In this document: positions 20,680-31,810 of the stretch, in pieces
Layout: every line of letters begins with the position of its first letter
How positions within the stretch are numbered: the first letter of the stretch is position 1
NCBI GenBank assembly: GCA_029298735.1
Contig: JANSLP010000107.1
Span: 1 to 64,000 of the forward strand
DNA: 64,000 nucleotides
From: Ophiostoma sp. CBS 140.51
Lineage: Eukaryota > Ascomycota > Sordariomycetes > Ophiostomatales > Ophiostomataceae
Direction: 5' to 3'
Translations under genes and position numbers: made by a program
The notes under the pieces: model-generated
What the model was told of the DNA's origin: nothing
Databases searched by the model: none
Seen by the model: only the letters and a program-made list of their open reading frames with translations

Positions 20680-22995
20680 CTACTTTGGCTGTGGCCATTT
20701 ATCTAACACCGCCTCCGACCCTGTCAACGAAAACGTTAAGTTGGCAATCGCCGGCTCATCCAGCAGCACCGTGTAATTGCCCGGGTACAGCACACGGTTC
20801 CCATTCGCATCGACACGCGCCAAATTTCCCAGTGTCCACGTCAAGTCAGAAGTCTGGGTTTGGCCGGCTGTGAGGTTGAAGAGTCGCGTGTACGCCGCCA
20901 GCGTCTTGCGTGGAAACGGCGCCGGGCCATAGCTGCCCGTCAGAAACGCGAGGCCGACATAGTCTGATGTATGGTCGCTACCAGCGTTGGTGACGGTGAC
21001 TGGCAAGCTTGGAAAGGGGCAGCGGTCGAGATACGTTGTCTCGGCACAGCTCGAAAGCAGTGAGGCGATCGAAAACGTGCTTGGAAACGACGCCCCACCC
21101 ACGACCGCCGAAAAGTTGGTGTAGTGCAGACCGTGACCAAAGGAAAAGACAGCCTTGTCATACCAGCGATATGTCCTTCCGGGATAGTTTGACGATGGCC
21201 TCAAGGCCATGTTGGTCATTGGCGCATCTTGTGTGTACGACGACGGGTACATGGTGATGGGCAGACGGCCAGCCGGTGCGGGACGGCCCAGCAGCACATT
21301 CATCAAGGCCGTGCCGCCGTCCTGGCCTGGATAGCCTGCCCACAAAATAGCCCGTACATTGGGCATCGCCAGAAGAGGCGAATCGTCAACGTGCGTGCCC
21401 ATCTTTATGATGATGACAGGTTTGTTGAGAGCCGCCAGCGCCTTGATCTGGGCCAGCTGGCCCGCCGGCCAGGCAATGTTAGTGCGGTCGTTGCTTTCCT
21501 TCTCAACGCTGTTGTCAATGCCGCCAAAGTACAAAATGGTGTGAGCGTTCTTGGCTGCCGTGGTGGCTGCACTGGTATCACCACTCGACTGAGCAATGGG
21601 ACCGGACGCAGCAGTCACGCTGAAGCCAAGCTGCTTGGCTGCCGTGACGGGGTCGTGGTTGAAGGGCGGTGTGCCGCTGTATCCACCGAGCATCTCGTCG
21701 GCCTTGCTGGCCCAGAAACCAATCATAGCAAGAGATGTGGAAGATGCATCTCCAGAGCCTGAGGGTGCAGTCAACGGCAAGACACCGTCGTTCTTGAGCA
21801 AGACAATGCCCTCTTGGGCAGCCTGTTGGGCAAGTGCCTTTGCATTTGCCGTATTGACATCCGAAGCGCCCAGGTTGCGGTAGGCGCCTTGAGGGCCGTC
21901 GAACATGCCCGCCCGTATCAGGCCCTGGTACTGCCGCACCATCATCTTGTCGAGCGTCGCCTGCGAGAACTGTTTTTGCGAAAACGCGGCGGACGGGTCC
22001 GGGGCAGCCCCGTTTGTCGCCCAGCAGATATTGTCCGTGCCAGCCTCGAACGCAGCACCAGCAGCCGCTGTCTGGCTTGACTTGTACCGGTGTCCGCCGT
22101 TGGCATTGCCCAAGTAGTACACAGCATCGCAGTCGCTCACAATGTACTGGTTGTCGCCCGTCCAGTTCCAGTGCCCGCGCAGGATCGTGTCCATCAAGTA
22201 CGCATTGGCACACGCGGGAATGCCATTGACGGCATTGTAAGAGCACATGATGGAGCCCACGTGAGCATCGCGGGCACACTTTTCAAACGGTGGCAGATAG
22301 TACTCTGCCAGGTCTTGCATCGTCACCTTGGCATCAAAGTTGAAGCGTGTTGTGCTGCCGCTGTTCTCGAGGTCGTATGCGGCAAAGTGCTTGCACGTTG
22401 CAATCACCCTTTTTGTCGTCCCGTTACCCTCCATCCCTCGCACAAACGCCGCTGCATACCGTCCGTTGCGGAACGCATCTTCACCGGGCGTCTCGTGTCC
22501 ACGGCCCCAGCGTGGGTCCCGGAATGGGTTAACATTGGGTGTCCAAAAGTCTAGGTGTGCTCGTCCATTGTTGGCAAACGCCCGTGCCTCAGTGCCAATG
22601 GCGGCTCCGATTTTCTCGACAAGATCATCATCAAACGCCGCGCCCGTTGTTATCGCCTGTGGGAACTGCGTCGCCGCCGAGAACGCACCGCCCCATGTGA
22701 TGCCGCGGTTGTGCGCCACGCCGTGCAGCGCTTCGTTCCACCACTGGTACGCCGCGATGCCCAGTTTCGAGAACCCGGGAGAGTTGTTGACCAGGTTGTT
22801 GAGCTTGTCTGAGTTGCTCATGGCGGCCACGAGGGCAGTGGCGCGGTCGACAGCGGACATGGACGTGTTACAGACCAAGTTGCCCTTGAGGGGGCCGGAC
22901 ACGCAGTCTGGGTATACGAGTCCCGCGCATGATGCTGTAGGTGTGAAGAGCGCGAGGAGAGGCAAATAAGGCAGGAACGTCGTGAGAGGCGCCAT
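20680..22995 (-). CDS. Secreted GH3 exo-beta-1,4-xylosidase
   Basis: Releases xylose from xylo-oligosaccharides outside the cell, the step after endoxylanase. Single exon. I use the ATG ending at 22995 (771 aa), because its N-terminus (MAPLTTFLPYLPLLALFTPTASCAG) is a clean signal peptide; an in-frame ATG ending at 23019 would add eight residues. The GH3 N-domain includes YQWWNEALHGVAHNRG, TPNVNPFRDPRWGRGHETPGED and IATCKHFAAYD, all xylosidase-type. The nucleophile is Asp288 in VSDCDAV. The GH3 C-domain (GIVLLKNDGVLPL..., MIGFWA) and a fibronectin-III-like end (PVTVTNAGSDHTSDYVGLAF) follow. Several N-x-S/T sites fit secretion. Likely co-functions with the GH10 gene at 38.8-39.9 kb. Confidence 0.94.
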   Translation of the reverse strand: MAPLTTFLPYLPLLALFTPTASCAGLVYPDCVSGPLKGNLVCNTSMSAVDRATALVAAMSNSDKLNNLVNNSPGFSKLGIAAYQWWNEALHGVAHNRGITWGGAFSAATQFPQAITTGAAFDDDLVEKIGAAIGTEARAFANNGRAHLDFWTPNVNPFRDPRWGRGHETPGEDAFRNGRYAAAFVRGMEGNGTTKRVIATCKHFAAYDLENSGSTTRFNFDAKVTMQDLAEYYLPPFEKCARDAHVGSIMCSYNAVNGIPACANAYLMDTILRGHWNWTGDNQYIVSDCDAVYYLGNANGGHRYKSSQTAAAGAAFEAGTDNICWATNGAAPDPSAAFSQKQFSQATLDKMMVRQYQGLIRAGMFDGPQGAYRNLGASDVNTANAKALAQQAAQEGIVLLKNDGVLPLTAPSGSGDASSTSLAMIGFWASKADEMLGGYSGTPPFNHDPVTAAKQLGFSVTAASGPIAQSSGDTSAATTAAKNAHTILYFGGIDNSVEKESNDRTNIAWPAGQLAQIKALAALNKPVIIIKMGTHVDDSPLLAMPNVRAILWAGYPGQDGGTALMNVLLGRPAPAGRLPITMYPSSYTQDAPMTNMALRPSSNYPGRTYRWYDKAVFSFGHGLHYTNFSAVVGGASFPSTFSIASLLSSCAETTYLDRCPFPSLPVTVTNAGSDHTSDYVGLAFLTGSYGPAPFPRKTLAAYTRLFNLTAGQTQTSDLTWTLGNLARVDANGNRVLYPGNYTVLLDEPAIANLTFSLTGSEAVLDKWPQPK

Positions 22996-24192
22996 CGTGA
23001 AGATGGCTTTATGCTTCAATGCACCTTCAGGTACTGGACAATGAAAAATGCTGCCATTTCTACAATTTTTTGCCTCTTCATAAACAAATGGATGCTTTAA
23101 ACTTTTATTCAGTATTGTTATGCCGCTCTACTATGACGACCTTCCTCTGCTCCGTTTGTGGGTGAGGGTTTCTTTGCTTGGCAGTTTATGATGGCCATTT
23201 TGATTCCTCCAATGAGGCCAGCCTTGGAGAGCAAATACACTCAATGTGACCGGATTTCATCTATTTATCGGCTCTTTCAGCCACCTCCACACAAACTTCA
23301 TCAATAGAGAATGCAACTCCATCTATTGCCGGCTGTTCTAATTACCCCAAGCTCGTGCCGTTCCCCACACATCTCTTCAGGACGGCCACGACGATTCGAA
23401 GATGGTGCGAAGCAGGCGACGGGACGCAAGAAAGAAAAGGAAAATCAAATATTATGTAAAGTGAGAATAAGGGTGGTAGTAAAAGAGAATGTGTTAATAA
23501 TGGTGCTTGTTGGTGTTCTGTTTTTTAATTATTTATAATTCTTGGAGTTTAATCATCAAATATTTTACTAATTGTTGAAATATGTCGGTAGCAGAATCAC
23601 TCCAAAGAGTGTATGCTTGTCAATGTGTAATACATCGACAGGAGCCGTAACCTACAGTGTTTGTTTACACTGTCCTTCTCGCCCCTATCAGATGACGACT
23701 TGCAACCAACAGTCAACATCACCAATGCCCAAACCCTAGCCATAACTCAGCAAAACCGCACAGAAATGCACAAAATACAAGATACTTGGTCCAAATACCA
23801 GAAGGAAATGATGATGACCAAAATTCTCACGATAATCTAAAAATGGTCAGGTGGGCTACGATGCATCAGCACCCATCATTTCCATGGTATCGTGCATCCC
23901 CGCATCTTTACCAAAACCAAGTCTCTCTCTCTTTCTTCTTTTCCTTTTATTTCCTCTCCCTTTTCTCCTTGACACAAAATTATTTTCACTTTGCTCACCA
24001 GAAATGAAAGCGCCCCAATAACCTTTCTCACACACCTACACGGTGATATTCTCAACACTCCCTTTTACCCCATCTCTCCCATTCGTTCGTATCAATCTCA
24101 TTTGTTCCACTGTTTGAGCGTCCTTTCACGGCATCATGTATAGTATAGGAGAGGCTTCTAAACATTCACTCTCTTATTATTCGGAATCCATC
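22996..24192. promoter_or_regulatory. Shared divergent promoter of GH3 xylosidase and PTR2 transporter
   Basis: About 1.2 kb between divergent start codons. Only a CTAGCC at 23736-23741 (reverse GGCTAG, matching the relaxed XlnR/Xyr1 consensus GGCTAR) was noted, far from the GH3 start, so its relevance is doubtful. No gene seen. Confidence 0.45.
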
Positions 24193-26079
24193 ATGACGAA
24201 CGAGGACCTCGCCGCGCAAGACGTCGCCCGACATTCGTCTCCGTCTCTGTCACCGTCACCGTCGGCCCCCAAGGGCCCCAACATCGTCACCGATGCGTCT
24301 TATGTCGATATTGAGCTCAAAGACAACGGCGGCAAAGCCCAGCCTGCTGACGCTGACGAGCTCGGCCCTTACCCTACCGAAGACGAGCTCAAAACCCTCC
24401 GCCGCATCCCAGACAAGATCCCCTTCAGAATCTACGCCATCACCGCCGTCGAGTTCTGCGAACGTTTCTCCTACTACGGCGTGATGATCGTCGTCACCAA
24501 CTTTGTGCAGTGGCATATGCCTGCTGGTTCGACTACAGGTGCCTCTCCTCACGGCCAGCCGGGTGCCATGGGCTTCGGCCAGCGCGTTGCTACTACCATC
24601 ACCACATTCAACGTCTTCTGGCAGTACTTTATGCCCCTCTTTGGTGCCTATATTGCCGACACCTACTTGGGCCGCTTCCGGACTGTGGCCCTGGCTCTGG
24701 GTATTGATATCTTTGGTCATCTGATCTTGCTTCTTGCTGGCCTGCCCCCGCTCCTCAAGCAGACACCGGCTCGCGGTTCTATGGCCTGTCTGATTATGGG
24801 CATGCTCATCATCGGCGTCGGAACCGGCGGTTTCAAGCCCAACGTCAACCCTCTCATCGTCGAACAGGCTGCATCCAAGCACATGTACGTTCGCGTCCTG
24901 TCCAAGACAGGCGAGCGTGTCATTGTCGACCCGGCCGTCACCTCGTCGCGCATCTTCCACTACTTCTACATGTTTATCAACATTGGCGCTCTCTTCGGCC
25001 AGGTCGGTATGGTGTATGCCGAGAAATACGTTGGCTTCTGGCTGTCGTTCTTGCTACCCACCTGCATGCTGTGCATCTGCCCGCTGATTGTCTGGTGGGG
25101 CCGCAAGCGGTACGTCCGTGTGCCCCCGCAAGGCTCGGTGCTGAGCAAGGCCATCAAGCTGTTTTTCCTCGCTGCCGAGGACCACTGGTCGTTCAACCCT
25201 GTCGGAACCTACCGCAGCATGAACGACGGCTACTTTTGGGAGCGCGTCAAGCCGTCCCAGCGGTCGCCCGAGCGTCGCCCCAGCTGGATGACCTTTGACG
25301 ATGCCTGGGTCGACGAGGTCGCGCGCGGTTTCAAAGCCTGCAAGGTATTCATGTGGATGCCCTTCTTTTGGCTGTGCTACAACCAGATGACAGGCAACCT
25401 CGTCTCACAGGCCGCCTTGCTGAAGCTCGGCAGCATCCCCAACGATGCGCTAATCTCCATTGAGCCCGTCTGTCTGGTGATTTTGATTCTGCTGCTCAAC
25501 GAAGCCATCTATCCCCTGATGCGCCGCTTCCGCTTCAACTTCACGCCCATCAAGAAGATTGCCGTCGGCTACGCTATTGCCAGCGTCACCATGGCCTATG
25601 CCGCCGTCCTGCAGCAGTTTATCTACAAGAAGAGCGAGTGCGGAACCTATGCATCGGGCAACCTTCCCAACGGCGAGCGCTGCCACAATGTCGAAATCAG
25701 TGTCTGGGCCCAGGTCGGTTGCTATGCGCTGCTGGCTCTGGCCGAGATTCTGGTTTCGACGACCTGCCTCGAGTACGCTCAGTCCAAGGCGCCCAAGAAC
25801 ATGCGGTCCATGGTCCAGGCTGTGTCGCTGTCGATGAACGCCATCTCCACGGCCCTGGGCTTTGCCTTTGTGGCTCTGTCCTCGGACCCGCACCTGGTCT
25901 GGAACTACGGCGTGGTTGCTGTGCTGGCTGCCGTGGCGGGCACGGGCTTCTGGTTCACCTTCCGTAATCTCGACAAGGAGGAGGACCGTCTGAACATGCT
26001 GCCCAACGGCGCACTCAAGGCCGACTCGCCGGCCGAGGAGCAGAAGCAAGGAGAGGCGAAGGTGAATGCGGCTGCATAG
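24193..26079 (+). CDS. PTR2/POT-family proton-coupled oligopeptide transporter
   Basis: Plasma-membrane importer of di- and tripeptides. Single exon. The start is chosen at the ATG at 24193 (MTNEDLAAQ, 628 aa); an in-frame ATG at 24136 would add 19 residues. The POT signatures are present: EFCERFSYYGVMIVVTNF at the first membrane helix, GAYIADTYLGRFRTV, GTGGFKPNVNPLIVEQ, and the PTR signature FYMFINIGALFGQVG. About 12 hydrophobic segments separate N- and C-terminal cytosolic tails. The extracellular loop between the last helices contains CGTY...GERCHNVE cysteines, as in fungal Ptr2. The length and order match yeast Ptr2 (about 600 aa). Confidence 0.95.
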   Translation: MTNEDLAAQDVARHSSPSLSPSPSAPKGPNIVTDASYVDIELKDNGGKAQPADADELGPYPTEDELKTLRRIPDKIPFRIYAITAVEFCERFSYYGVMIVVTNFVQWHMPAGSTTGASPHGQPGAMGFGQRVATTITTFNVFWQYFMPLFGAYIADTYLGRFRTVALALGIDIFGHLILLLAGLPPLLKQTPARGSMACLIMGMLIIGVGTGGFKPNVNPLIVEQAASKHMYVRVLSKTGERVIVDPAVTSSRIFHYFYMFINIGALFGQVGMVYAEKYVGFWLSFLLPTCMLCICPLIVWWGRKRYVRVPPQGSVLSKAIKLFFLAAEDHWSFNPVGTYRSMNDGYFWERVKPSQRSPERRPSWMTFDDAWVDEVARGFKACKVFMWMPFFWLCYNQMTGNLVSQAALLKLGSIPNDALISIEPVCLVILILLLNEAIYPLMRRFRFNFTPIKKIAVGYAIASVTMAYAAVLQQFIYKKSECGTYASGNLPNGERCHNVEISVWAQVGCYALLALAEILVSTTCLEYAQSKAPKNMRSMVQAVSLSMNAISTALGFAFVALSSDPHLVWNYGVVAVLAAVAGTGFWFTFRNLDKEEDRLNMLPNGALKADSPAEEQKQGEAKVNAAA

Positions 26080-28307
26080 ATGTGGCGCATAATTAATAAT
26101 ACCCAGCGTTTGGTTTTTTCCCCCTCTTTTTCAATACTTTCTTGAAGCATTTGATTTTTTTGTCTTACTTTTCGTCTTTCGCTTTTCATCTTTATGCCCA
26201 TTTCTGCACATGTTAGAAAAGCGGTCCTGTTTCTCTTGGCGGAAATTAGAATAGAAACAAACAATAAACTTGCACATACAAAAAACTCTTGGCCAGCTGA
26301 ATGTGAAAAGAGCCGCACTCGTACCCGACTGCAACGCTGCTCTCACGTGTGATTCGCGACATAATGCCGTGCGGCGTTTCCAATTTCTGAGGCTGTCGGA
26401 GGATAGGGTTTTTGAGGATGCCGGCGGTTGTTGAAGTTGTATTTTTGAGGTTTGGATGGAGGATTTGATTGAAGGACGAATGTGGTCACAACTCGGGGGA
26501 AGGAGCAAAACAGGGGGATCGTGGTGTTTGTCTTTTTCGGCTCCTATTCGTTCTTTCCCCACCCTACCCTGTTTCCAACATCTTGCCCTCCTTGACATTG
26601 CATGGTGCTTGTTTCCTGCACTATCCTAGTTGTCGTTCATTCCTTCCCTCTTTTATGCCTAACTTCTTGCCTTCATTGGTGTGTTTCTGTTTTGCGGCCC
26701 GTCGCTCTTTCCATCCTTCAGCTCGCTCTTTCTCTCACACAGCTCTTTCCATCCTTCAGTTCTCACATCTCTGCTCTTACCTGTTTTGACGTATCCTGCA
26801 CTTGCCCAGGTGACAGGTTTTTGTGTCTTTCGCTCTTTCCCTCGACATCTGTCTGAGACACTGCCAATTTTCGACGGTTTTAATTTAGAAGCACCCCACC
26901 TCTTCGTTGCTCATCGTTTTACCTTTTGCCTCCACTCACACATTTCTTCTTTTTGATTTTCAACATTCCCGCAACGAGGCTCGGACGGAACCTGCCATTG
27001 ACTGACTGCCCACCACCGCCGTTTCAAAACATTCATTTCGTGGAGCTCTTTTCGTGAGGGTCCATCACATCGGCTACAACAGAGCTCAGCCCTTTTTCTT
27101 TCTCGGCCAACACAAAATTAGACTGCCGCCACGGGCACTTGTGCATTTTTGGGATGGCAGTGCTCTGCAAGCGCCGACAAGCGCCACTGTCTCCTCAGTT
27201 CTCAATTTTCGTGTTTACTTTGATCAGCTCTAGCTCGAGGCTTGCCAGAGGCGTCCTGGCGTCGTCATGTGTCCAATCGACGGGCTACGATCTTCAGCCT
27301 TTCCCAAAACAAGGCAACACTGACACCCCAATATTATTGACATTGTCTGGAACAGTCCGTGCGGAGCTGCGAGAAGTGTGAGTCTTTCGTGGTCAATGTG
27401 GCGGTTTCTGTTCTCGTTCACTGTTTTGTTTTCGTTTCTGACAAAACAGACAGACAAAGGCGACAATGAGAACGAGGCGACCAGACGTCAGTCTCTGAAA
27501 CGAAACAGAACTCTCTTCCTTCTCGGACGACTCTCCGTCGTCGCTTCGAACAAGTGCCAAGACTCTGTGCGAAATGAAGTGGTCCCGTCGTGCAGATTTG
27601 GCTGCAAATCCTCTGTCCTTCACTTTCATTCAGCCCCCATGTAGCCCGTCAGCAGTGTGGACGCCACCAAACACGCCTCCCAGGCTGTGATAACTCTGAA
27701 AAGTCCCCGGAAGACGGGGCCCCTGCCCAGTCTTTTTCGTCCCTTTCCTTCTGAGCTCTGAGGCCCAACTTCCAGGACCCTTCCAAGGCTCTACCGCCCC
27801 ATTCCCGTTCCCCATGGAGCCTCAAACTGTGAGATCCCTGTCCAATACCGCCAATCACTGCAAAGTAAACATGGGGGGCCCACCATCCATCGTGGGAGCA
27901 GGTGCGCAGGATCAGTGGGCAGTCGGCGAACCAGGGTTGCAGAGACTGGCAAACGGAAGCAGCTCTTTGGAGAAAAAACACGGCGACGCGTTCAGGGATT
28001 AGAGAAAACCTACAAAACTACGAGATGCCCTCTTCGGCAGTCCAGTCCAGAGATTTTAGAGTTAAACAATAAAAAGGAGACGACGATAGTCCTTTTCTTC
28101 TCCTCCAACAACAAACATCGACACTTTCCTCCCTTTTGCGACAACACCAAACAAGCTACCCCTCACAGGCTACTCTCGGTCTTGGCCTTTTGTTGTCATC
28201 GTGAGATAGCTCCCTCCACCACGACAGCACTGCCTCCCATCGATATCACTTGTCCAACACCGCATTATTCATTGTAAGGTCGCACCTCTTGCTGAGGCAC
28301 CGCAGCC
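26080..28307. other. 2.2-kb gene-free region
   Basis: Holds the 3' UTR side of the peptide transporter and a long leader or promoter of the modin-like gene, with pyrimidine-rich stretches at about 26620-26780 and 28085-28140. Open frames of up to 155 codons show no domain or consistent codon usage. No RNA gene recognised. Confidence 0.5.
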
Positions 28308-30869
28308 ATGGACAGCACAAACGGCACAGCCGCAGATGCTGGCAACAACAACAACTCCGATGACAAATCGGAGCTGATCATCGCCATCGCGGCGCTGGCC
28401 ATTTCCGTTGTCGCCCTGATCATCGCCGTCCTCCAGGCTCTCCAGCAATACTTTGGCTCTGCTGAGGGCTACTCGTCGTGCAACGAAAAGATTATCGGCG
28501 GGTGGTCCAAATTTACAAAACGAAAATTCATCCCAACACAATTCCGCTTCGAGGTGCGCTTCCGGGTACCTGTCATTTTCGTCGCACCGCCACAGAACGT
28601 CTATGGCCCGCTGGGCGACGACGACGAAAAGGAGATTGTGTACATTGATGGTTCGGTTGAAAACTACCGCAAGACGCATACGTGGACGCCCGAGGAGTTT
28701 GACATTAAGCAGCGGGCCAAGCTCAAGGGTACTGACACACGCGAGACGATCCACACGGCCGATAACGAGCTGACGACATGGCTTGCACTTCTGATGGCGA
28801 TGCAGCGGATGGAGCGCGAGTCGCGTGAATGGCAGCAAAAGATCTGCACCCCGTATGTTCTGCCCATCGATGCCGCACAGGCTCTGACGCCCGAGGAGGA
28901 GTTCAGTCGGCACACCATGGCCGTGGGCATGCAGGAGAAGACGCGGTCGTGGGACACGATGCCCGACGGCCTGAAGAAGCCCTATGCCACCACGGCCATG
29001 TGCCATTTGGTGGAGATGGTGGCCATGCTGGGTATTTACTGGAAGGAGTTTGACCGCAGCAACAATGTGTACCGCGCGCAGGGCAACGGCTTCCTTGTGA
29101 CGGGCTCGATGGTACCGAACCTAGGCGTCACTTTCACATTTGAAAAGGTCGGCAAGACGTGGTTCCAGGAGAACCGGATTGTCCCGCACGACAGCGTCAA
29201 GCAGCTCTGTTTTGGCTTCTGCCCGACTATTTTCCAGGCCGGAATCAAGACACCGCTCTACACAGACGAGCCCAAGGACGAGGGCACACTGCAGCTAGGC
29301 ACACCGGCCGAGGTGGCCGAGACGCTCGTGTCCTTTGGCTGCAACACGAACACGGTCAACTACTTCCGCCTGGGCAACGAGCACACGCGCTACTCGCACC
29401 TGTTCCCCATTACTTTCGAGATGCTGGGCATGGTCGGCGAGATTATGCAGATCCGCCAAACTGCCTTCACGATGCTGCCCAACCCGACGTACTTTACATG
29501 GAACAAGTCTGCGTTCTCGCTCGTGGGCCTGATGCAGGCTCTGGGCCGGTCGCTGGATGAGGCCAATGTCGAAGAGAACCTGTTTCCGCGCGGCTCACAC
29601 TTGGCCAGCATTCGTTCCGACATTGACCGGGTCATTGCTGCGTTCAACGAAGACGCCATTGTCAAGCGCCGCAACGACATTGACCAGGCGGACCGGCGCA
29701 AGACGGCCGAGATCAAGAAGATGGCCGATGCCCACAACCATGCCGTGCGCAAGCGCAACCCAGTCAAGGCCAAGCCGGCCGAGCCGTCAGCCCTGACTCG
29801 CGGTCTCCGCAAGATGCGGCACCGTGCCAGCAAGACGCTAATCCGCGTTGGCCTCATTGCCGATCCCAGCGCTGTGGCTTTGGCCACGCACCAAAAAGAG
29901 CTCGTCCCCAACGTGCAGGCCCGCGAGTCGTTCCCTCGCTACCTGGAGACGCTGCACCATGCCATCAAGCGCTGCGACTTGTTCTTGGAGCGCAACTACG
30001 ACCTTGTGCAGCACGTCTTTGCCCTGCACATGCAGGAGGTGCTGTGCTATCTCAACTCGCGGCCCTACAGCCCCGACGACGAGCCGCACGACACGCCCAT
30101 CCTCAACTTGGCAGGCATCCGGCCACAAGGTGCCACCCAGTCCTCAACCACAAACCACCGCACACGCCGCGGCTCGCATATCCCGCCGACTCCGCACATT
30201 TACACGCCCGCGCCGGACAACAGCGAATACTACAATGAGCAGTACATCCCACTGCACACCATTGACACGGCGTCGTGGATCACACGCCACCGCCTGCTGA
30301 TGCGCGTGTACGTCAACTTCTTACGCAAACGCATTGCCGCCGTGCCCATCCCGGATGCTTTCAACACCTTCACACAGGTGCGCCCCGGTCGGGAAAAGAT
30401 GATTGAGCTGATTCGGCAAGACTCGTCGGCCATCTCGGCGCTGGCGGATGTTGTTGTGACGGAGGGTGGCAGTGTCACTGTGTCGGCCAGCTCCACGAAC
30501 CCACTGGTGACAGGCAGCAGTGCCGGGACGTCGTCGTCGACGGCGGCCGAGGCCGCTGCTATAGTCGAAGGTGCTGAGGCCGCCGCAGCTGCAGGCTCAC
30601 CTGTTGAGTCAGTACCGTCCCCCGTGGCAGCTGCCCGTGAAGCACCGCCCGGCCAGTCAACAACCAACGCCAACGCTGCGGTGGCTGCGCGCAACCGCGA
30701 AAAGGACACCTTTACACGTCCTACAACGGTGCGCGACATTGAAGACATTTGGTGCACGTTGACGTTCCGGATGATTTGCTGGCTGATGCTGCACGATTTC
30801 CACAAGAAGGACGTGCAAATTAGCAAGAGTGATGTGTACGACTCGCGGTTAGCTGTGTACATCCTCTAA
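28308..30869 (+). CDS. Large modin-like fungal membrane protein, function unknown
   Basis: Single exon, 853 aa. One strong membrane helix at residues about 22-45 (ELIIAIAALAISVVALIIAVLQ) is followed directly by a conserved-looking block (QYFGSAEGYSSCNEKIIGGW...RFEVRFRVPVIFVAPP). This layout is seen in fungal proteins often labelled modin; that label is from memory and moderate in certainty. The remaining about 780 residues look globular and cytosolic or lumenal, with a basic helical segment at about 470-510 (NDIDQADRRKTAEIKKMADAHNHAVRKRN) and an Ala/Ser/Glu-rich linker at about 720-800. There is no catalytic motif I can name and no second helix. The start ATG follows a leader containing GCACCGCAGCC. 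No intron is needed. Confidence 0.75.
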   Translation: MDSTNGTAADAGNNNNSDDKSELIIAIAALAISVVALIIAVLQALQQYFGSAEGYSSCNEKIIGGWSKFTKRKFIPTQFRFEVRFRVPVIFVAPPQNVYGPLGDDDEKEIVYIDGSVENYRKTHTWTPEEFDIKQRAKLKGTDTRETIHTADNELTTWLALLMAMQRMERESREWQQKICTPYVLPIDAAQALTPEEEFSRHTMAVGMQEKTRSWDTMPDGLKKPYATTAMCHLVEMVAMLGIYWKEFDRSNNVYRAQGNGFLVTGSMVPNLGVTFTFEKVGKTWFQENRIVPHDSVKQLCFGFCPTIFQAGIKTPLYTDEPKDEGTLQLGTPAEVAETLVSFGCNTNTVNYFRLGNEHTRYSHLFPITFEMLGMVGEIMQIRQTAFTMLPNPTYFTWNKSAFSLVGLMQALGRSLDEANVEENLFPRGSHLASIRSDIDRVIAAFNEDAIVKRRNDIDQADRRKTAEIKKMADAHNHAVRKRNPVKAKPAEPSALTRGLRKMRHRASKTLIRVGLIADPSAVALATHQKELVPNVQARESFPRYLETLHHAIKRCDLFLERNYDLVQHVFALHMQEVLCYLNSRPYSPDDEPHDTPILNLAGIRPQGATQSSTTNHRTRRGSHIPPTPHIYTPAPDNSEYYNEQYIPLHTIDTASWITRHRLLMRVYVNFLRKRIAAVPIPDAFNTFTQVRPGREKMIELIRQDSSAISALADVVVTEGGSVTVSASSTNPLVTGSSAGTSSSTAAEAAAIVEGAEAAAAAGSPVESVPSPVAAAREAPPGQSTTNANAAVAARNREKDTFTRPTTVRDIEDIWCTLTFRMICWLMLHDFHKKDVQISKSDVYDSRLAVYIL

Positions 30870-31810
30870 GCGTAGCAACGAGGATAATCTTTCGAAGAAC
30901 TAAAAGGAGTCTGATTTCTGGGACAATGGAGGGAAAACATACTAACTGGTGCGATTTAATGATTTGTATTTTTGAGCATATACCAACAAAAGAATACTCA
31001 TACCATAATGCTTTATGCACACACCTCGGGCTTTATCTATTCTCCGGTGAAACCATGTTGATCTTATGTCGTGCCGTTTTATTGAAAAAGTGTACAAATA
31101 CGAAGCGACATGCCACAACGGTAGATGCAGGTTGTCTGTTCTTCAATGCAAGTGGTTGTCCATTCGGATTTAAATTGACAACATGCAGCGGGATGTGGGG
31201 CACGGGCTCGGCGATAAAATCAGGGCCAAGAGCGCTAACACAATAGCTTGTCTGCAACGGCCAGGGCTCTCCCCCTCTCCCTCATTCTCACACACAAAAC
31301 GTGCCCGAGGTGTCCCCGCCGAAGCCGCGTAATGGCGTCAACATGGAAACAAGCTTGCATAAAGCTGCCTTCTACTCGTAAACTATGACGAGCAAAGAGG
31401 GGGGTGTTTAGTGTAAAGTGGTCCCTGTCTGTCCTTCAGTGGGTTTAAAGAGCGAGTCCGAGGAGTGCTCCCGCAACTCAAATCATCCAACGAGTCTACT
31501 CCATGCCCTGATCAGCCTTAAGTCACGGGAAGGGATGGAAACATATGGATTTCGGCAAGATGGTTGAGTGGGCATAGCTCCGAGATGGCACAAAGCCGAT
31601 ATCCGATGTGGGGCCAGAGAAGATGGAAGGAAATGTAGGGAGAGATGTCCATTCATTTAAGAGCTGATGGATGTCTCGATGTTAGTTTCTGGATCTTTCA
31701 ATGTCGTTCGTCTTCATTATTTTCTCTTGCTGTGTCGTCATATAGCCGTTTTACAGCTGCACATTACCTTTGATACACCTACGTTTACTTTCAAGCTTAC
31801 AACTGCAACC
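30870..31810. other. Intergenic
   Basis: About 0.9 kb between two plus-strand genes. No coding frame, tRNA or repeat of note. The last 150 bases are the likely COMT-like promoter and leader. Confidence 0.5.
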
